From positions 2,952,679 through 3,016,678 of the forward strand of contig NC_081337.1 in the NCBI RefSeq assembly GCF_022539665.2: a stretch of DNA of 64,000 nt. The letters are read 5' to 3'. A model generated the notes under the pieces. The model had not been told where the DNA came from. It was given only the letters and a program-made list of their open reading frames with translations, and made no database searches. Shown one piece after another: positions 51,737 to 63,465 of this stretch. The DNA is from Daphnia carinata. Taxonomy: Eukaryota; Arthropoda; Branchiopoda; Diplostraca; Daphniidae. A program made the position numbers and the translations under genes. Numbering within the stretch: position 1 is the first letter of the stretch; each line of letters begins with the position of its first letter.

Positions 51737-52368
51737 TACAAGAAGTAATTTGACCATATTAATCGGAAACTGATCATTATGAAACTAACCTAAAATAGTA
51801 AAGAAAACTACGAAAGAATTGCGGTCCTGTTTACACAATTAACTGCCATCTAGGAGCAGAAATGTGGACTATATTTTTTCTCCATGTCATCGCATTTTTC
51901 TTTTCTTTTTGCATTATCTTTCCGCTTATAAAAATGCATCGTGAGATTTTCTTTGATGAATTAATTGGTATAGCCCAAATAATTATTGATTAGGTTTAGT
52001 TCCCCTTCCCCTTCATCTTGCCGTCTCGATTGCAAAACTGGCAACATCTAGCTCTGTGTTGTGATTCCCGCCTTCACGAACGAAGGAACTCCTATCTTAA
52101 GTCGTGTAATAAATACATCGCACAATAACTCCGTCGGCACGAATGTGACAACCTACCTGAGATCTATGCGGTATTTAGACAAAAATCCTGTTTTTGAAGT
52201 GTTAACGTACAGATAACTAGAACATTAACAACAAAGTGTGCAAGTCGTAAGAAAGACGACTTTTCTTTTAATACATCTTTAACCCTTGCCTATAAGGTAC
52301 ATTATTTTAATCGTTTTATGGGTTTCACTATCGTTATATTGAATATTCTTCTATGTTATTCTTAATAG
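51737..52368. other. ADAT1 3' UTR and RIF1 5' region
   Basis: About 630 bp. The RIF1 coding start directly follows a TTCTTAATAG acceptor at 52368, so an untranslated RIF1 exon should lie here. Nothing else seen. Confidence 0.5.
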
Positions 52369-55300
52369 ATGGCTGTGGTTAAATCTCCAACAAAGGTTGC
52401 AATGGCATCACTTATGAAAAGTGTTTCAGATCTGAAAAACGAAAAGAACCCTAAATCCCATTTAACAATTTATGAAACACTGACACAGTAAGTGTAAGCT
52501 AAGAGGGTAGTATTTCTTCCTCTTCATTTGAAATGTCAAGTAAATGTCAGACAAACAAGGTTGTTTATTTTGTTTTCCCACTTCAGTTTTAATTGAATAT
52601 TGCAATTTTCCTTTTTTGATCAATATTTATTATATATGATACAGTTTTTGTAATATTCCTTAAAGTTTTTTTAATGGTACTATAATTTTCTATGCTAGGT
52701 TGGGAGCCAAGAGCTCCTTTCTTAAAGATGAAACATGCAATGATATCCTTCATTCTGTTGCCATACCTGTTACACTTCAGGATATCTCAACTGGAAATGA
52801 TAACTTGGTGTTGGCTGCACTAGGTTTTTTGGGAGGTTTGCTGCAAGTAGTTAAATTGCCCTTGGAAAAGCAGGCATTAGTCATTGAAGTGCTAACGAAA
52901 AAACTTTGCAAAGTTTCTGAAAAAAACCTATCAAGAAAGTTAATGTGGAGCCTTGCCAACCTTCAATTTGATGTCCAGCTTCAAGAATCCCATTTGAAAA
53001 AAATGCTTCAGGCAGCTTGTTTATTTCTAGAAGACAATCCCCCTGTTACATCATTGAGCACAGTTTGTGAATCTTTAAATGCCCTACGAAACATAGGCTT
53101 GAGAAACGAAGGATTTTTTTCAAGAAACTTGACTACAGTGCTTTCGGCAGCCCTTCCATGGCTATTTAATGAAGCTGATCGTATTCGGGAACTTTCGCTT
53201 GCATGCCTTGAGCCATTCACAGCCAGCATAGCAAAAAGAAAACTTCTTGATTCGTCATTTCAAACCCTCCTAAGGAACAAGTATTATGGTGTTCTGTCGC
53301 AACTAGTCTCAGGCGAGTCTGCCGATAGCCTGAAAATCTGGAGTTTCCTCATACAAGCTTTTGGCACTCAGTTACACGATTCGGTTACATTACTGAATGA
53401 ACTGCTTAAAATAGAAGAAAGTGCTTTGAAATGTAAAAACCCAGTATATCGACAGTGCGCACTGGAACATTGGAAGTATATAATCGATTGCTTCGCACTG
53501 AATCCCGCTGTCCTGAACAACTCCAAGAGAATAAAACTCGTTTTGGTGCCGTTAAAATCTACGGATACCCGCACTGTAGATTTCTCTATAACAAAAATAG
53601 AACTTTGGTGGCATTTGCTGAATAGACTGGGACCTGACGCTACTCTTCGCTTTCAAGAAGTGACATTGCCTCTTCTCCACTTCTGCTTTGGCGTTCAGGA
53701 TGGAAAACAAACAACTAAAGGAACGGCCTTCGTCTTTACTAACATTTTACCACTGGCAACTACCGTTTTAGCTGGAATTCTCTCACTTGAAACCGAATTC
53801 AAAAGTCCGGCAATTGGTAATGTGGAACTGCTCCGTTCATATCCTTTTCTCAATTCCGAAGATTTCTGCGCAAATGTCGAGAGTTTCAGTCAATGGGTGC
53901 TGCTTACATTAAACCTGAAACCAAAGACTGATAACACAGCCGGAGTTTACGGAAAAGCTATAAAAAGTATTATCGAACGGTGTAGCTCCACGGATCAAAG
54001 GGAACAATTGAAGGTGTTCATCTTGTCTCTTGTGGAAACAATCACCTCCAAACCAGTGTTAATGGAGGTGGTCTTCGACGTGATTACGGCCGCCTTCAGC
54101 TTTTCCCTTCTCACAGAACTTATGACGGAAAATATGGATGTTCTGTTACATTGGTTCGTTGAAAATGAGCCTCTTCCTGCGCACCCATTTGTTCGTTTTC
54201 TCACGCAGTTCTTCGAAGCTGGTATTATTTGGAACGTGGCGAAATTTACATCAAAAATCATGAATACTCTTGAAAGCTTATACCGTACACCAGATGAAGC
54301 TTCCAAATCAGCCTCAACAGAATTGTGGATACTGTTCGCTAGGGCTTTAATTTCCAAAAGCCATGTCATTGACTTGCATAATGCAAACGTAAAGTCTCTT
54401 TTACTTCCTCTTACGTGGCCCCGTATCCACTCGAATGAATGTCTTTTTCATCCTTGGTCTACACTGTTGTCTACATGGGCCAAACAAGATTCTTCTATCG
54501 TAGAAAAAGTGTTATATCCGCGAGGCGCAAATGAGGTTGACGCTGTAGAACCGTGTACTCACATTGTGCTATCGGCTCTTCGTTCAGAATTACCCTTGTA
54601 TTTTAAAGAAATCTCTTCGTGGATCCAAAGCTGGGCAGAATCATGGCTAAAGCTTGCCAATGTCGAAGAGGTGAGTAACCTACTTTATAATTTAACTAAA
54701 CCAACTATTTTAACATTGAATTTTGTTTGTAGAATCGACAAAAATGTTTGAATTTGCTCGGAAACTTTCTTTCTATGTTCGTGGACGAATTGAAAGTTGA
54801 AAAAGAACTTGATTTATTCATGGGAGCAGTAAAATCATGCTTTCCAGTAAACACCCTTTCCAAAGAAGTGACGGAAATTCTTAATGGAATATTTGGTCCT
54901 CCATCCGCTGCAGTAAAGGCCCCGAATGTTCAGAAATTGCGCAAACATAATAATATTTGTAAAATATTCGCGCCGTTGATTCAACGGAATCTACTGACGA
55001 AGAACAAGCAAAAATCTAAACCATTGGACGATTTTGTTGTCATTCAAACACCAGAAAAGGTACTTTAAGAGACATGCAATTTGTGATCTGTGGTATAATG
55101 TGTCATTTGTACTTTCAGAAAAAACGTGTGTTGACGGAGCACCAAAAAGAGGTGATGCGTGACAAGAGACGCGCAACTTGTGGCGTACCCGCCATGTATA
55201 ATGATTTGTCTCAGAGTAGTCAAACTACCGATTCCATGGATACTCAATCTGTAAATGATACTCCAGTTCCATCTGTTGTTTCTAACGTGACAATAGTGAG

Positions 55301-58300
55301 AGAAGAAGATGCGTTACTTGAACCTCCAGTCATTTTACAACAAGCAGAAGTGTTGAATGAATTGCCCGGCAATGAAAACCCAGTTGTTGGTATGATGCAT
55401 TTACCTTATTTCTGCCTGCGTTCATTAATCCTTTACATCTGCACAAGGTCCGGGAAATTTAGACCAACCAACTTCTGTCAATGAATTCTTTAAGAAAGAT
55501 TCAAAATTGAGAAGCAAGGTCAGTGTCACTATGTGCAAGTTGCCATCCCGCCGATCACTTCGTCGATCCTTGCCTGCTTCAACTGTTTCGTCCCAATCTC
55601 CATCATCAACTGAAGAGTAAGAATCTTCATTATTTTATTCTTATAATTACAATTTCTTTTTCCTTCACGTTTAACATTCACGTTTCTCTGATAGATGTCC
55701 AGAAGCGTTTCAACGCCCTGGACCTGCGTCAAAAAAACGGGGTTTCAAGAAAAATGCCACTTTTAGTAAACCTGAAGCCAACCGTCAACAAGAAAATAGC
55801 TTGGAATCCCCTGTGGAAGAAAGTCACAATAAAGAAAATGGTTCGATTGATTCTGAAGTGATGCAAATTTCAAGTTTCCCGTCAAGCTCCTTAGGAAACG
55901 TCCAGACAATCGAATCTGCAGATGACGGGGCTAAACTTTCTCACCCTGTAGTGTCAAGCGTGTCTGATGAGCCGAATGATGCAAAAACTTCATCGGTTGA
56001 TACCTGCTCCGATGAAGGCACAGCTTCCGAAATCGAAAAGCCCAGCCATGTTGAGTGTGTGGCAGAAGAACCCAAATCTGTTAGTGACGCTCTCGTAAAA
56101 GATTGGATCGACAGTGACGAAAGTGTGGTAGAGGATAGCACTGTGTCCGAGAAACAAAAAGAGCTGCCAACTGAGATATCCCTTGATTGTAAGGAGGAAT
56201 TGAAAGAAAATTTCTTAGCCGCTGCCGAAGTTGTGGTCGACCAGACCTCCAATGTGAACAAAGATGGTGTAGAAGTTTGTCCAACGGATTCCAACGAACT
56301 TACTTCGCAGAGTACTGGCCAGTTAGTTGAAGAAGTGATGGTCGTGGATACGATGCCTTGTACTCGTATAACTGAACCATTGTACGATATATATATTTTT
56401 AAATGTTTCAAATTACCAAACAGAAAAATTAAATTCTTTTCTTTTTTTTTTTCAGGAAAACACCGATCGATGTTCCTGTATTAGAAAATAATAACACTGA
56501 AGGTCTCATTGGTTCTGCGCATCCTGAAACCCTTCAGCAGAAATTACCTTTAGTTCCATTAAAGAGCTTGATAAAGTCGTTCAGTTTGCGAACGAAAAAG
56601 GGAACTGTTCCCAAGAGTGTCGGCCCGTCACCAACAACTGGAAAACGAGGTGCCCATATTCTGGAGCTCTCCCGCAAAATTCACAATGAACCTCCTAGCA
56701 AAAAGTCTAAGAAAACGGATTCTCCTCCGAAAGAAATAGGAGACTCACCAATTTGTAACACTTCAATGGGGGAACTTGTGGTAACTCCTGAAGGATCTCC
56801 TGCTCGAACTGCTCCATGGCTACCGCGCACGTACTCGCCCTACGCTAGTCCTAGCACGGGCATACTAAAAAAACGTGCCATAGTAGAAGATTCTGAAGAG
56901 GTAGGAGAAGGTTCATATTCACCCGCATCCAGCGCATGCAAAGCTCGTCGTGTTAGCTTTGCTGACCCGGAGGTGTCTCATAGCGTCAAAATATCGCCAA
57001 TAAAAAAAAAATTATCCAGGGCTCGTACACGTCGATCACTGATAACAACCTATGATAATTCATTGATTAGCGAAGAACCCAGTTTAAAAGAGGAAATTGA
57101 GTCGTCAGTCTCCATCGAAAATGCTTCTAAATGTTTAGAAGTACTCGTTTACACGTTTGATTGCCTGAATTTTGTCTGAAATGTGTTTTTTTTTCCAGGA
57201 TGCTCCAGCTAATGAAGTTGTTTCCATCAGCAATGATAGCGTTCCAGCTGATACCTTGCGCGGCTCGCCCACCACTGACGAACCCTCCCCGGATTCTTGT
57301 TCCCTAGCTAATGAACAAGAAAGCAGCAAATTGACAATGTTTGTATATTATGAAGTTAATTACTAATATTCGCGTTTTGTTTATCCGTTAAATGATGTTC
57401 TTAACTTTTGGTCATAGATGCTTATGTTTATACATAAATATATATTTTTTCATTTCATAGAGCCGACAGAGATGCTACCAACGAAATCCTTGAGCCACAG
57501 GATATCGAAGTTCCCGAAGAAATACAAGAAACAGCTATTTATCCAGCAGCTACCGATTGTATCGACTCGTTGGCGCTGATCGTCGATCGAGTGACGTCGC
57601 CGACATCGAAAGGCCCAATTTTGACTGTCCTGGAGAAACTTGGTGTTCGCACTATCGGAGACTTCTGTGCATTGTCTGAGACTGACATCAAAGGACTTGA
57701 TTTTAAACTTCCTCAACACGAAACAATCAAACAGTTTCTGGAGAGCCATTTTGCACGAAAATCTATTGCAAGAACAGATTCTCAAATATCTCATGAAGAA
57801 GAAGGTGTCGACATTGAAGCTATTAGCCCAACAGATACCGGAAACGTGGAATCGGAACCAGTGGTTAACACAGATGAATTGGTCAAATCGCTTGAGGAGC
57901 AAAAAGTCGAGGAATCCATTAAGACACCGGATTCTTCTCCAAACGGTCAGATCATAGGTAATATTTTTAAAATTTTCCCAATTTTTAATGCAAATTCGAA
58001 ACTCTGCCACTTGTTTTCTAGATGACAGTCCTGAAATGCTTTTCTCGAGCCACATGAACAACAATGAGAAAAACTCTTGCGCCCTAGTAAATTCTGAGAC
58101 TACGGAAGTTAGTGATGAGATTATTAGCGATCTCGGGGAATCGCATTCGTGTAGCGAAACCCCAACTTTACTCAATACCAGTTCTGTTTCTCCGAAGACA
58201 AACCCGACCGCAGATACTATTGCAATCTCCCGAAGCAGTGTTCATGAGGCTGATGGTACGTTATTCGTTGTGCAGAAAAATGAAATTTGAATAACATCTG

Positions 58301-58521
58301 TTTTTATGTGAGCAGATCTACTTGGTCTTTCTGCCAATGAAATAGTCAACATTATCGAGCGCCACCCCTTGAAGGACGAGATACTTTCGCTGATCACTAG
58401 GAAATATGTGTCATTATCTTTTACTCTAAACGGAAAGGTCAGTTTTCGAATGTTATTATTTCTTTTTTTTTTAACTGAAAGTTTTTTTTTCTAGGTATTC
58501 CCCATATCGAATAATTTTTAA
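52369..58521 (+). CDS. Rif1: RIF1, replication-timing and repair regulator
   Basis: Chromatin protein that brings protein phosphatase 1 (PP1) to origins to delay firing and steers double-strand-break repair. Twelve exons: 52369-52487, 52699-54670, 54733-55059, 55119-55389, 55448-55616, 55695-56381, 56456-57140, 57199-57338, 57461-57957, 58022-58255, 58316-58437, 58495-58521. The total is 5,250 bases in phase (about 1,749 residues). Seen: a large helical N-terminal half consistent with RIF1 HEAT repeats (LGAKSSFLKDE, LSTVCESLNALRNIGLRNEG); an acidic Ser-rich middle; PP1-docking motifs GILKKR (about residue 1317) and RRVSFADPE (about 1347), in the same order as vertebrate RIF1; and a C-terminal LEKLGVRTIGDFCALSE block matching the RIF1 C-terminal domain. 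A 241-codon antisense frame at 58175-57450 is a shadow. Confidence 0.92.
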
Positions 58522-59030
58522 GTTAACTTGATGTCACATTTTAAACGAAAACGGAAAATTCATAAGCGGAATTAAACCTCAAAAACATTCGTTTGTTCAT
58601 TTTCCTTGTTTATAGGTGTAATACACGATTTGTAATTTTGAATGTGTGTTAAGCGATTACGCATGATCTAACTTCAACTATATTTGTAATTTTATTTTCG
58701 CATGCTTTACATGCATAGTATGGCAATCCGTTTTACCCAAAAAAAAAAATTTCGGCCTTTTTTTTCTTTTTACAGCTATGGCCATCTATCGGCCAGATTC
58801 CTACTTAATTTTTTAAATACAACTTTACGAATTCTAGCCATATAAATATATAATTTTTTAATTAATAACATTATTTCATTAAAATATAACTATACAATAA
58901 TTATTTTATTATATTCTACTTACTTAACTTCATTATTATTACTATTAACTATTAACTTTCCATTTTGTGCTGCAGCAATTATAATGAATGTAATTCTAAT
59001 AGCAATGAGAATAATTGCTTGTTTTAGGTA
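58522..59030. other. Intergenic after RIF1
   Basis: AT-rich, with RIF1 3' UTR at the start. No coding sequence recognised. Confidence 0.5.
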
Positions 59031-59127
59031 TTAATAATATGTTTGAGTAATATAAAGTCATTATTGGGTGTTGCAATGTGAAAATAGTACACAATAACGT
59101 CTTTGTATTACTCAAACATATTAATTT
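59031..59127. repeat. Long imperfect hairpin
   Basis: Two arms of about 40 bases (59031-59070 and 59088-59127) are reverse complements with a handful of mismatches. The shared core is ATGTTTGAGTAATA against TATTACTCAAACAT, with a loop of about 17 bases. It could be a tiny MITE or a precursor-type RNA hairpin. Confidence 0.7.
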
Positions 59128-59477
59128 TCTTAAGTTAAACTTTCATTTGGATAAGTACTTTAAATGTTTAAAAACATTTAGATTGTGGCGGATAAAATTT
59201 CTCGTAATGACTTTTGCGTCCACAAGAGGCGCCTTAAACCGTGGCTCATCGGACAGTTTTTTTTTTCAGGCATATTTTTAGATTGGCTTAACGCGTGTAG
59301 TCTGCTGTCTACCTTTACTCGCTAGATAGACCGTCCTCGCTAGATTTTACTTCTTGACCTCTCTATATAATCTTATTTGTTTCATTCTGTTCTACATTTT
59401 TTCTGTCCAGGGTCACAAGGTAAGTGTTTTCTTTTATTCCTAGTGTGATTACTTTAAACTGTGGTTTTATTTAACAG

Positions 59478-61350
59478 TGTGAAGGACATTTTGCCAGTGT
59501 CCACAAGCTGGTGGGGGCGGCGGTAATGGTCCGTTGACGTCACAAAGTAAGATGAAAATATCGACACATGTGTTCGAACTTAACTTCTTGGTGCTTTTTA
59601 TAGTATGGGGAAGCGGGAAATTTGTCGAAGGATTGTCCACGAGAGGGTCGCGGCGGTGGTGGAAGTCGTACCTGCCATGAGATAAACAAAAAACTAAAAA
59701 AACATCATTTTTAGCGCTCATTTTTAACGAAGAAGAGGGCAATATAGCAAGGGATTTTCCTCAAGGAGGAAGCACTAGTGGCAGCAATGGTTATGATGTA
59801 AACATCAATTATATCTTCACAAAAATATTTTATGTTCCAGTGTTCATTGTTTTACTCCTAGTGTAATGAAGCTGACCACACCTCGAAAGGCTGCCCGAAT
59901 CTCTTCAGTGAATTGACGGAAGATGGAAAGGCACATGAGCAATACATTCCAGAAGCTGTGACATGCGATGAAAAGGAACTATTTAAGGGCATTGTCTATG
60001 TGAGAACGCTTTAACAATTTTTATAAAGTCATCCTCCATGTAAGCCATTTCTCGAAACTTTATTTTTTTTTAAAATATATATTGTGTTTGCTTTAGGCTA
60101 CAGGAAAAGATGTACTTCAATACATAACATCATTCGAAGAAGCCGTCCTGCACAACTACTACTTCAAAACATTAAGAATTCTGGCTACATAAAACCAACA
60201 TCTGTTCAGAAAGCTTCAGTTGTAGTTATTCTTGCCAAAAGAGGTTTAATTGCTTGTGCGGTCACGGGCTCCGGAAAAACGGTAATCCAACTAATTAACG
60301 GTGTGTAATTTTGAAACCTTGATGCCCTCGTACTGACTTGATTCGAATGGGTCGGTATGAACTGGGTAAGTTGAAGTAAAAGTAATTTTAAGTGGGCATG
60401 CCGGTGATTGCGACTACTAAAAGGTCCAATTGCATCTAAGGTACTCAACAAACCCTTCGTGATATTCGTTGATTAAGTCATCTAAAATTTTACATTTTTT
60501 CATGCAGGCGGCGTACTTGGTACCGTTTATGAACATATTGTTGGAACAAGGTGTTGCTGGTGCGTCTCATGCCATGGGGCAAAAGCCAGAAGTTGTAATT
60601 GTCGCACCCACTCGTGAATTGGCCATTCAAATTCACCGCGAGACGTGTAAATTCTCCTACAGTTCGGTTTTAAAGTCTGTGATTATATATGGAGGAACTC
60701 TCACGAGCCATCAGCGGTCAAATCTTCAAGCTGGGTGCAATATTTTTTGTCGCGACCGCGGGGCGATTCAGTGATTTTCTCGACCGTGAAGTATTTGACT
60801 TCTCGGGAGTCAGGTTTTAAATTTTCGACGAAGCTGATCGAATGCTTGATATGGGTTTCGGTCCCAATGTTGAAAAAATTATCAATCATCCAACGATGCA
60901 TCCGAAAATATATCCTCGATGGCTTTTGAGTATGAGACTTGACTGATGTAATACTATTTGTTTCTCTGTAGGGAATCCGTCGTGTTTGTAAGTTTTCGGC
61001 TACATTCCCAGATGAAGTGCAAGAGCTGGCTGCGACGTACATGGAAGACTACATATTCGTCACAACAGGCATTGTCGGTGGCACCAACCCGGGTGTTGAA
61101 CAGCTATTTTTTCAGTGCTCGAAAAGAGATAAGAGAGCTAAGCTGATCGAAGTTTTACAAGATCACGGTGGTGCCAAGACTATCCTTTTTGTCAACAGCA
61201 AAAAGGCCGCGGATTTCGTCACTGCATTCTCGTGCAATAACAACTTACAAGTAAGAATCAAAACTGTTGGAATTGGGCAAAGTGTCTTAACTTTAAATGT
61301 CTAGTCTACCAGCATCCATGGTGGCGTAAACGAAAATCGTAAATGTCTCT
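59478..61350 (+). pseudogene. Truncated, frameshifted vasa (DDX4) copy
   Basis: Duplicated pseudogene of the germline DEAD-box RNA helicase vasa. Traces of four CCHC zinc knuckles remain (59478, about 59600, about 59730, 59861), with lost cysteines and shifted frames. The helicase core follows: YIPEAVTCDEKELF, then a deletion removing part of the Q-motif region, SFEEA followed by a frameshift, CAVTGSGKT (motif I), APTRELAIQ, GGTLTSHQRSNLQ, a frameshift in the TPGR region, DEADRMLDMGFG in another frame, FSATFPDEV, NPGVEQLFFQCSKRDKRAKL, and LFVNSKK. The copy ends near 61350, before the HRIGRTGR motif. Intron positions with GT/AG sites are retained, so it arose by DNA duplication, not retrocopying. 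The intact vasa must lie elsewhere. Confidence 0.85.
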
Positions 61351-61484
61351 TCCGAAGCTTCTGACAGAAGAATATGCTCGCAATCAACTCACGAATCATA
61401 TAAGGTATGAACTATATATATGAATTAAGAGTTTTTATGCCTAATAGTGTTTTACTGTCTTATTATAGATGAACAATAAATTTT

Positions 61485-62230
61485 GATCTGAAAAGGTATC
61501 TTGTTTGGGGCAAGGTCCTGAATAAATTATTATGTTTGGATACACTACATGGAATTTCCATACTTCATTCAGATTCTCATTTAAAAACGGTATTAAATTT
61601 TTCATAAATTGAAGTGCATATCTGGGCTCCCTTCCTTTCCGTAGCCCCGTTTCCCCTTGACTCGTAATAAGCCCGTAGGGGGTCATGCCCCTACTGTACG
61701 GTATATATAAAAATAACATATACCGAGGTTTGGAGGGCTCTGGCCGGAAAGGGGACGTGGGAGTCCGCTTAGTCCGATGATGTGTTCACGGAGGGCGACG
61801 TGGTTACCCACAAATCCGAACTAAAGGTTAATCGCTCCTGTAAAAATGTTCCAAATCTTCAGCTCTTCTTCCGGCTTCTCTTAGCCAATCACCGGGTAAT
61901 CTCCCCGGTGGGTCAACAAGGCAGTGTCTCCCCCTGCCTGGGTTGACGGCAACTTTTGAAAGGGCTATTGTGCCTTTTTAAAGTTGCAAAAATAATTCTA
62001 ATGTGCAGAGAATTGTCAATAAAATTTTTTTTTATAAAATATATTTTCCAAAATTTAATTCTTTCATTGTCTGTGTTCACACATTACATTTATTAACTTA
62101 TTTCTTTATTTACTTTGCTCAATTCACGTTTATGGTTTTTGTCACCTTTGATGTTAAGCATTGGGCCAGGTTTGATGGTAAGCATTGTTTCCATTGGTTT
62201 ATCGTTTATCTGTAAGCATTCAATTATTAT
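61485..62230 (+). repeat. Left arm of large foldback inverted repeat
   Basis: About 745 bp, reverse-complemented at 62742-63465. The core, about 61608-62040, looks almost identical to its partner, while the outer 120 bases differ at roughly a fifth of positions and the inner end has small indels. The core is more GC-rich than its surroundings and contains local palindromes (CACCGGG...CCCCGGTG; ACGGTATAT...ATATACCG). Confidence 0.9.
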
Positions 62231-62303
62231 CCAGGGATCGAACCCTGGATGTTTGGCATACCGCGCCGATGCTCTACCAATGAGCCATGAATCATATTAC
62301 GTT
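62231..62303 (-). pseudogene. tRNA-like sequence 1 (degenerate)
   Basis: Minus strand shows an A box (TGGCTCATTGGTAGAGC) and a T-arm/B box (CCAGGGTTCGATCCCTGG) with correct spacing, but the acceptor stem does not pair. Likely a tRNA-derived repeat, not a working gene. Confidence 0.65.
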
Positions 62304-62411
62304 AAGTTGGCTTTTTTCTAGTCACTTGCGGACTTGCATTTACAGTTAGAATAAAACTCAAATGCAATACTGCAAAATTCTTTTCTACATTAATTTTGCT
62401 TCATTTTTAAA

Positions 62412-62486
62412 CATCTACTGAGGTTTGAACCCAGGGTAACAGATATCACAGCTACAGACTCTGCCACAGAGCTATGGACCTTACGA
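62412..62486 (-). pseudogene. tRNA-like sequence 2 (degenerate)
   Basis: Minus strand carries TAGCTCTGTGGCAGAGT (A-box-like) and CCTGGGTTCAAACCTCAG (B-box-like). The stems are imperfect. Confidence 0.55.
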
Positions 62487-62576
62487 GAGCTATAGACAGA
62501 TAAACATATACTTGTGAAGGACTGCATAAACATCCTAGACGATAACATATGATATGCAATAATAAAAAATTCATGT

Positions 62577-62649
62577 ATATCTCGTGGCTCAGTGTTAGAG
62601 CATCGGCGTTGCACGCTGAATGTCTGGAGATCGGTTCCCATACGAGTCA
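62577..62649 (+). pseudogene. tRNA-like sequence 3 (tRNA-Ala-like, degenerate)
   Basis: Plus strand: five acceptor pairs (CTCGT with ACGAG), D-arm GTGGCTCAGTGTTAGAGC, a fully paired anticodon stem (TCGGC/GCTGA) with a 7-base loop whose centre reads TGC (Ala), then a T-arm with broken pairing (GATCGGTTCC). Confidence 0.6.
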
Positions 62650-62741
62650 AATTAAATACAAATACAAAATTACTTCAGAAAATATCCAGATATTACACGT
62701 TGTTCATTGAATCTAAGTTGAAGAATTCAAAGAGTGTAATA

Positions 62742-63465
62742 AATAATAATTGAATATCTTACAGATAAACGATAAACTAATGGAAACAATGCTTACCATC
62801 AAAGGTAGCAAAAACACAGGGTGAATTGAGCAAGCTAAAGAAAAAAATAAGTTGTTAAATGTAATGTGTGAACACAGCGAACACAGACAATGAAAGAATT
62901 AATTTGGAAAAAATATTTTATAAAAAAAAATTTTATTGACAATTCTCTGCACATTTGAATTATTTTTGCAACTTTAAAAAGGCACAATAGCCCTTTCAAA
63001 AGTTGCCGTCAACCCAGGCAGGGGGAGACACTGCCTTGTTGACCCACCGGGGAGATTACCCGGTGATTGGCTAAGAGAAGCCGGAAGAAGAGCTGAAGAT
63101 TTGGAACATTTTTACAGGAGCGATTAACCTTTAGTTCGGATTTGTGGGTAACCACGTCGCCCTCCGTGAACACATCATCGGACTAAGCGGACTCCCACGT
63201 CCCCTTTCCGGCCAGAGCCCTCCAAACCTCGGTATATGTTATTTTTATATATACCGTACAGTAGGGGCATGACCCCCTACGGGCTTATTACGAGTCAAGG
63301 GGAAACGGGGCTACGGAAAGGAAGGGAGCCCAGATATGCACTTCAATTTTTTAAATATAAAATACCATCTCGGGAATCCGAATGAAGTATAGAAATGCCA
63401 TGTCATCCATCCAATCATTACAATTTATTCAGTATCTTGCCCCAACCAAGAATCTTTTCAGATCC
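62742..63465 (-). repeat. Right arm of large foldback inverted repeat
   Basis: Reverse complement of 61485-62230. The near-identical core here is about 62920-63350. The spacer between the arms is about 510 bp and carries the tRNA-like sequences. Confidence 0.9.

Noticed and set aside
57450-58175. 241-codon antisense open frame in RIF1
   Set aside because: Shadow of RIF1 exons 9-10, which join in phase with clear RIF1 features on the plus strand.
59478-61350. Functional vasa gene
   Set aside because: Multiple frameshifts, lost zinc-knuckle cysteines, an internal deletion and absence of the C-terminal helicase motifs.
62231-62649. Functional tRNA genes
   Set aside because: Acceptor and/or T stems do not pair; only the promoter-box-like parts are kept.
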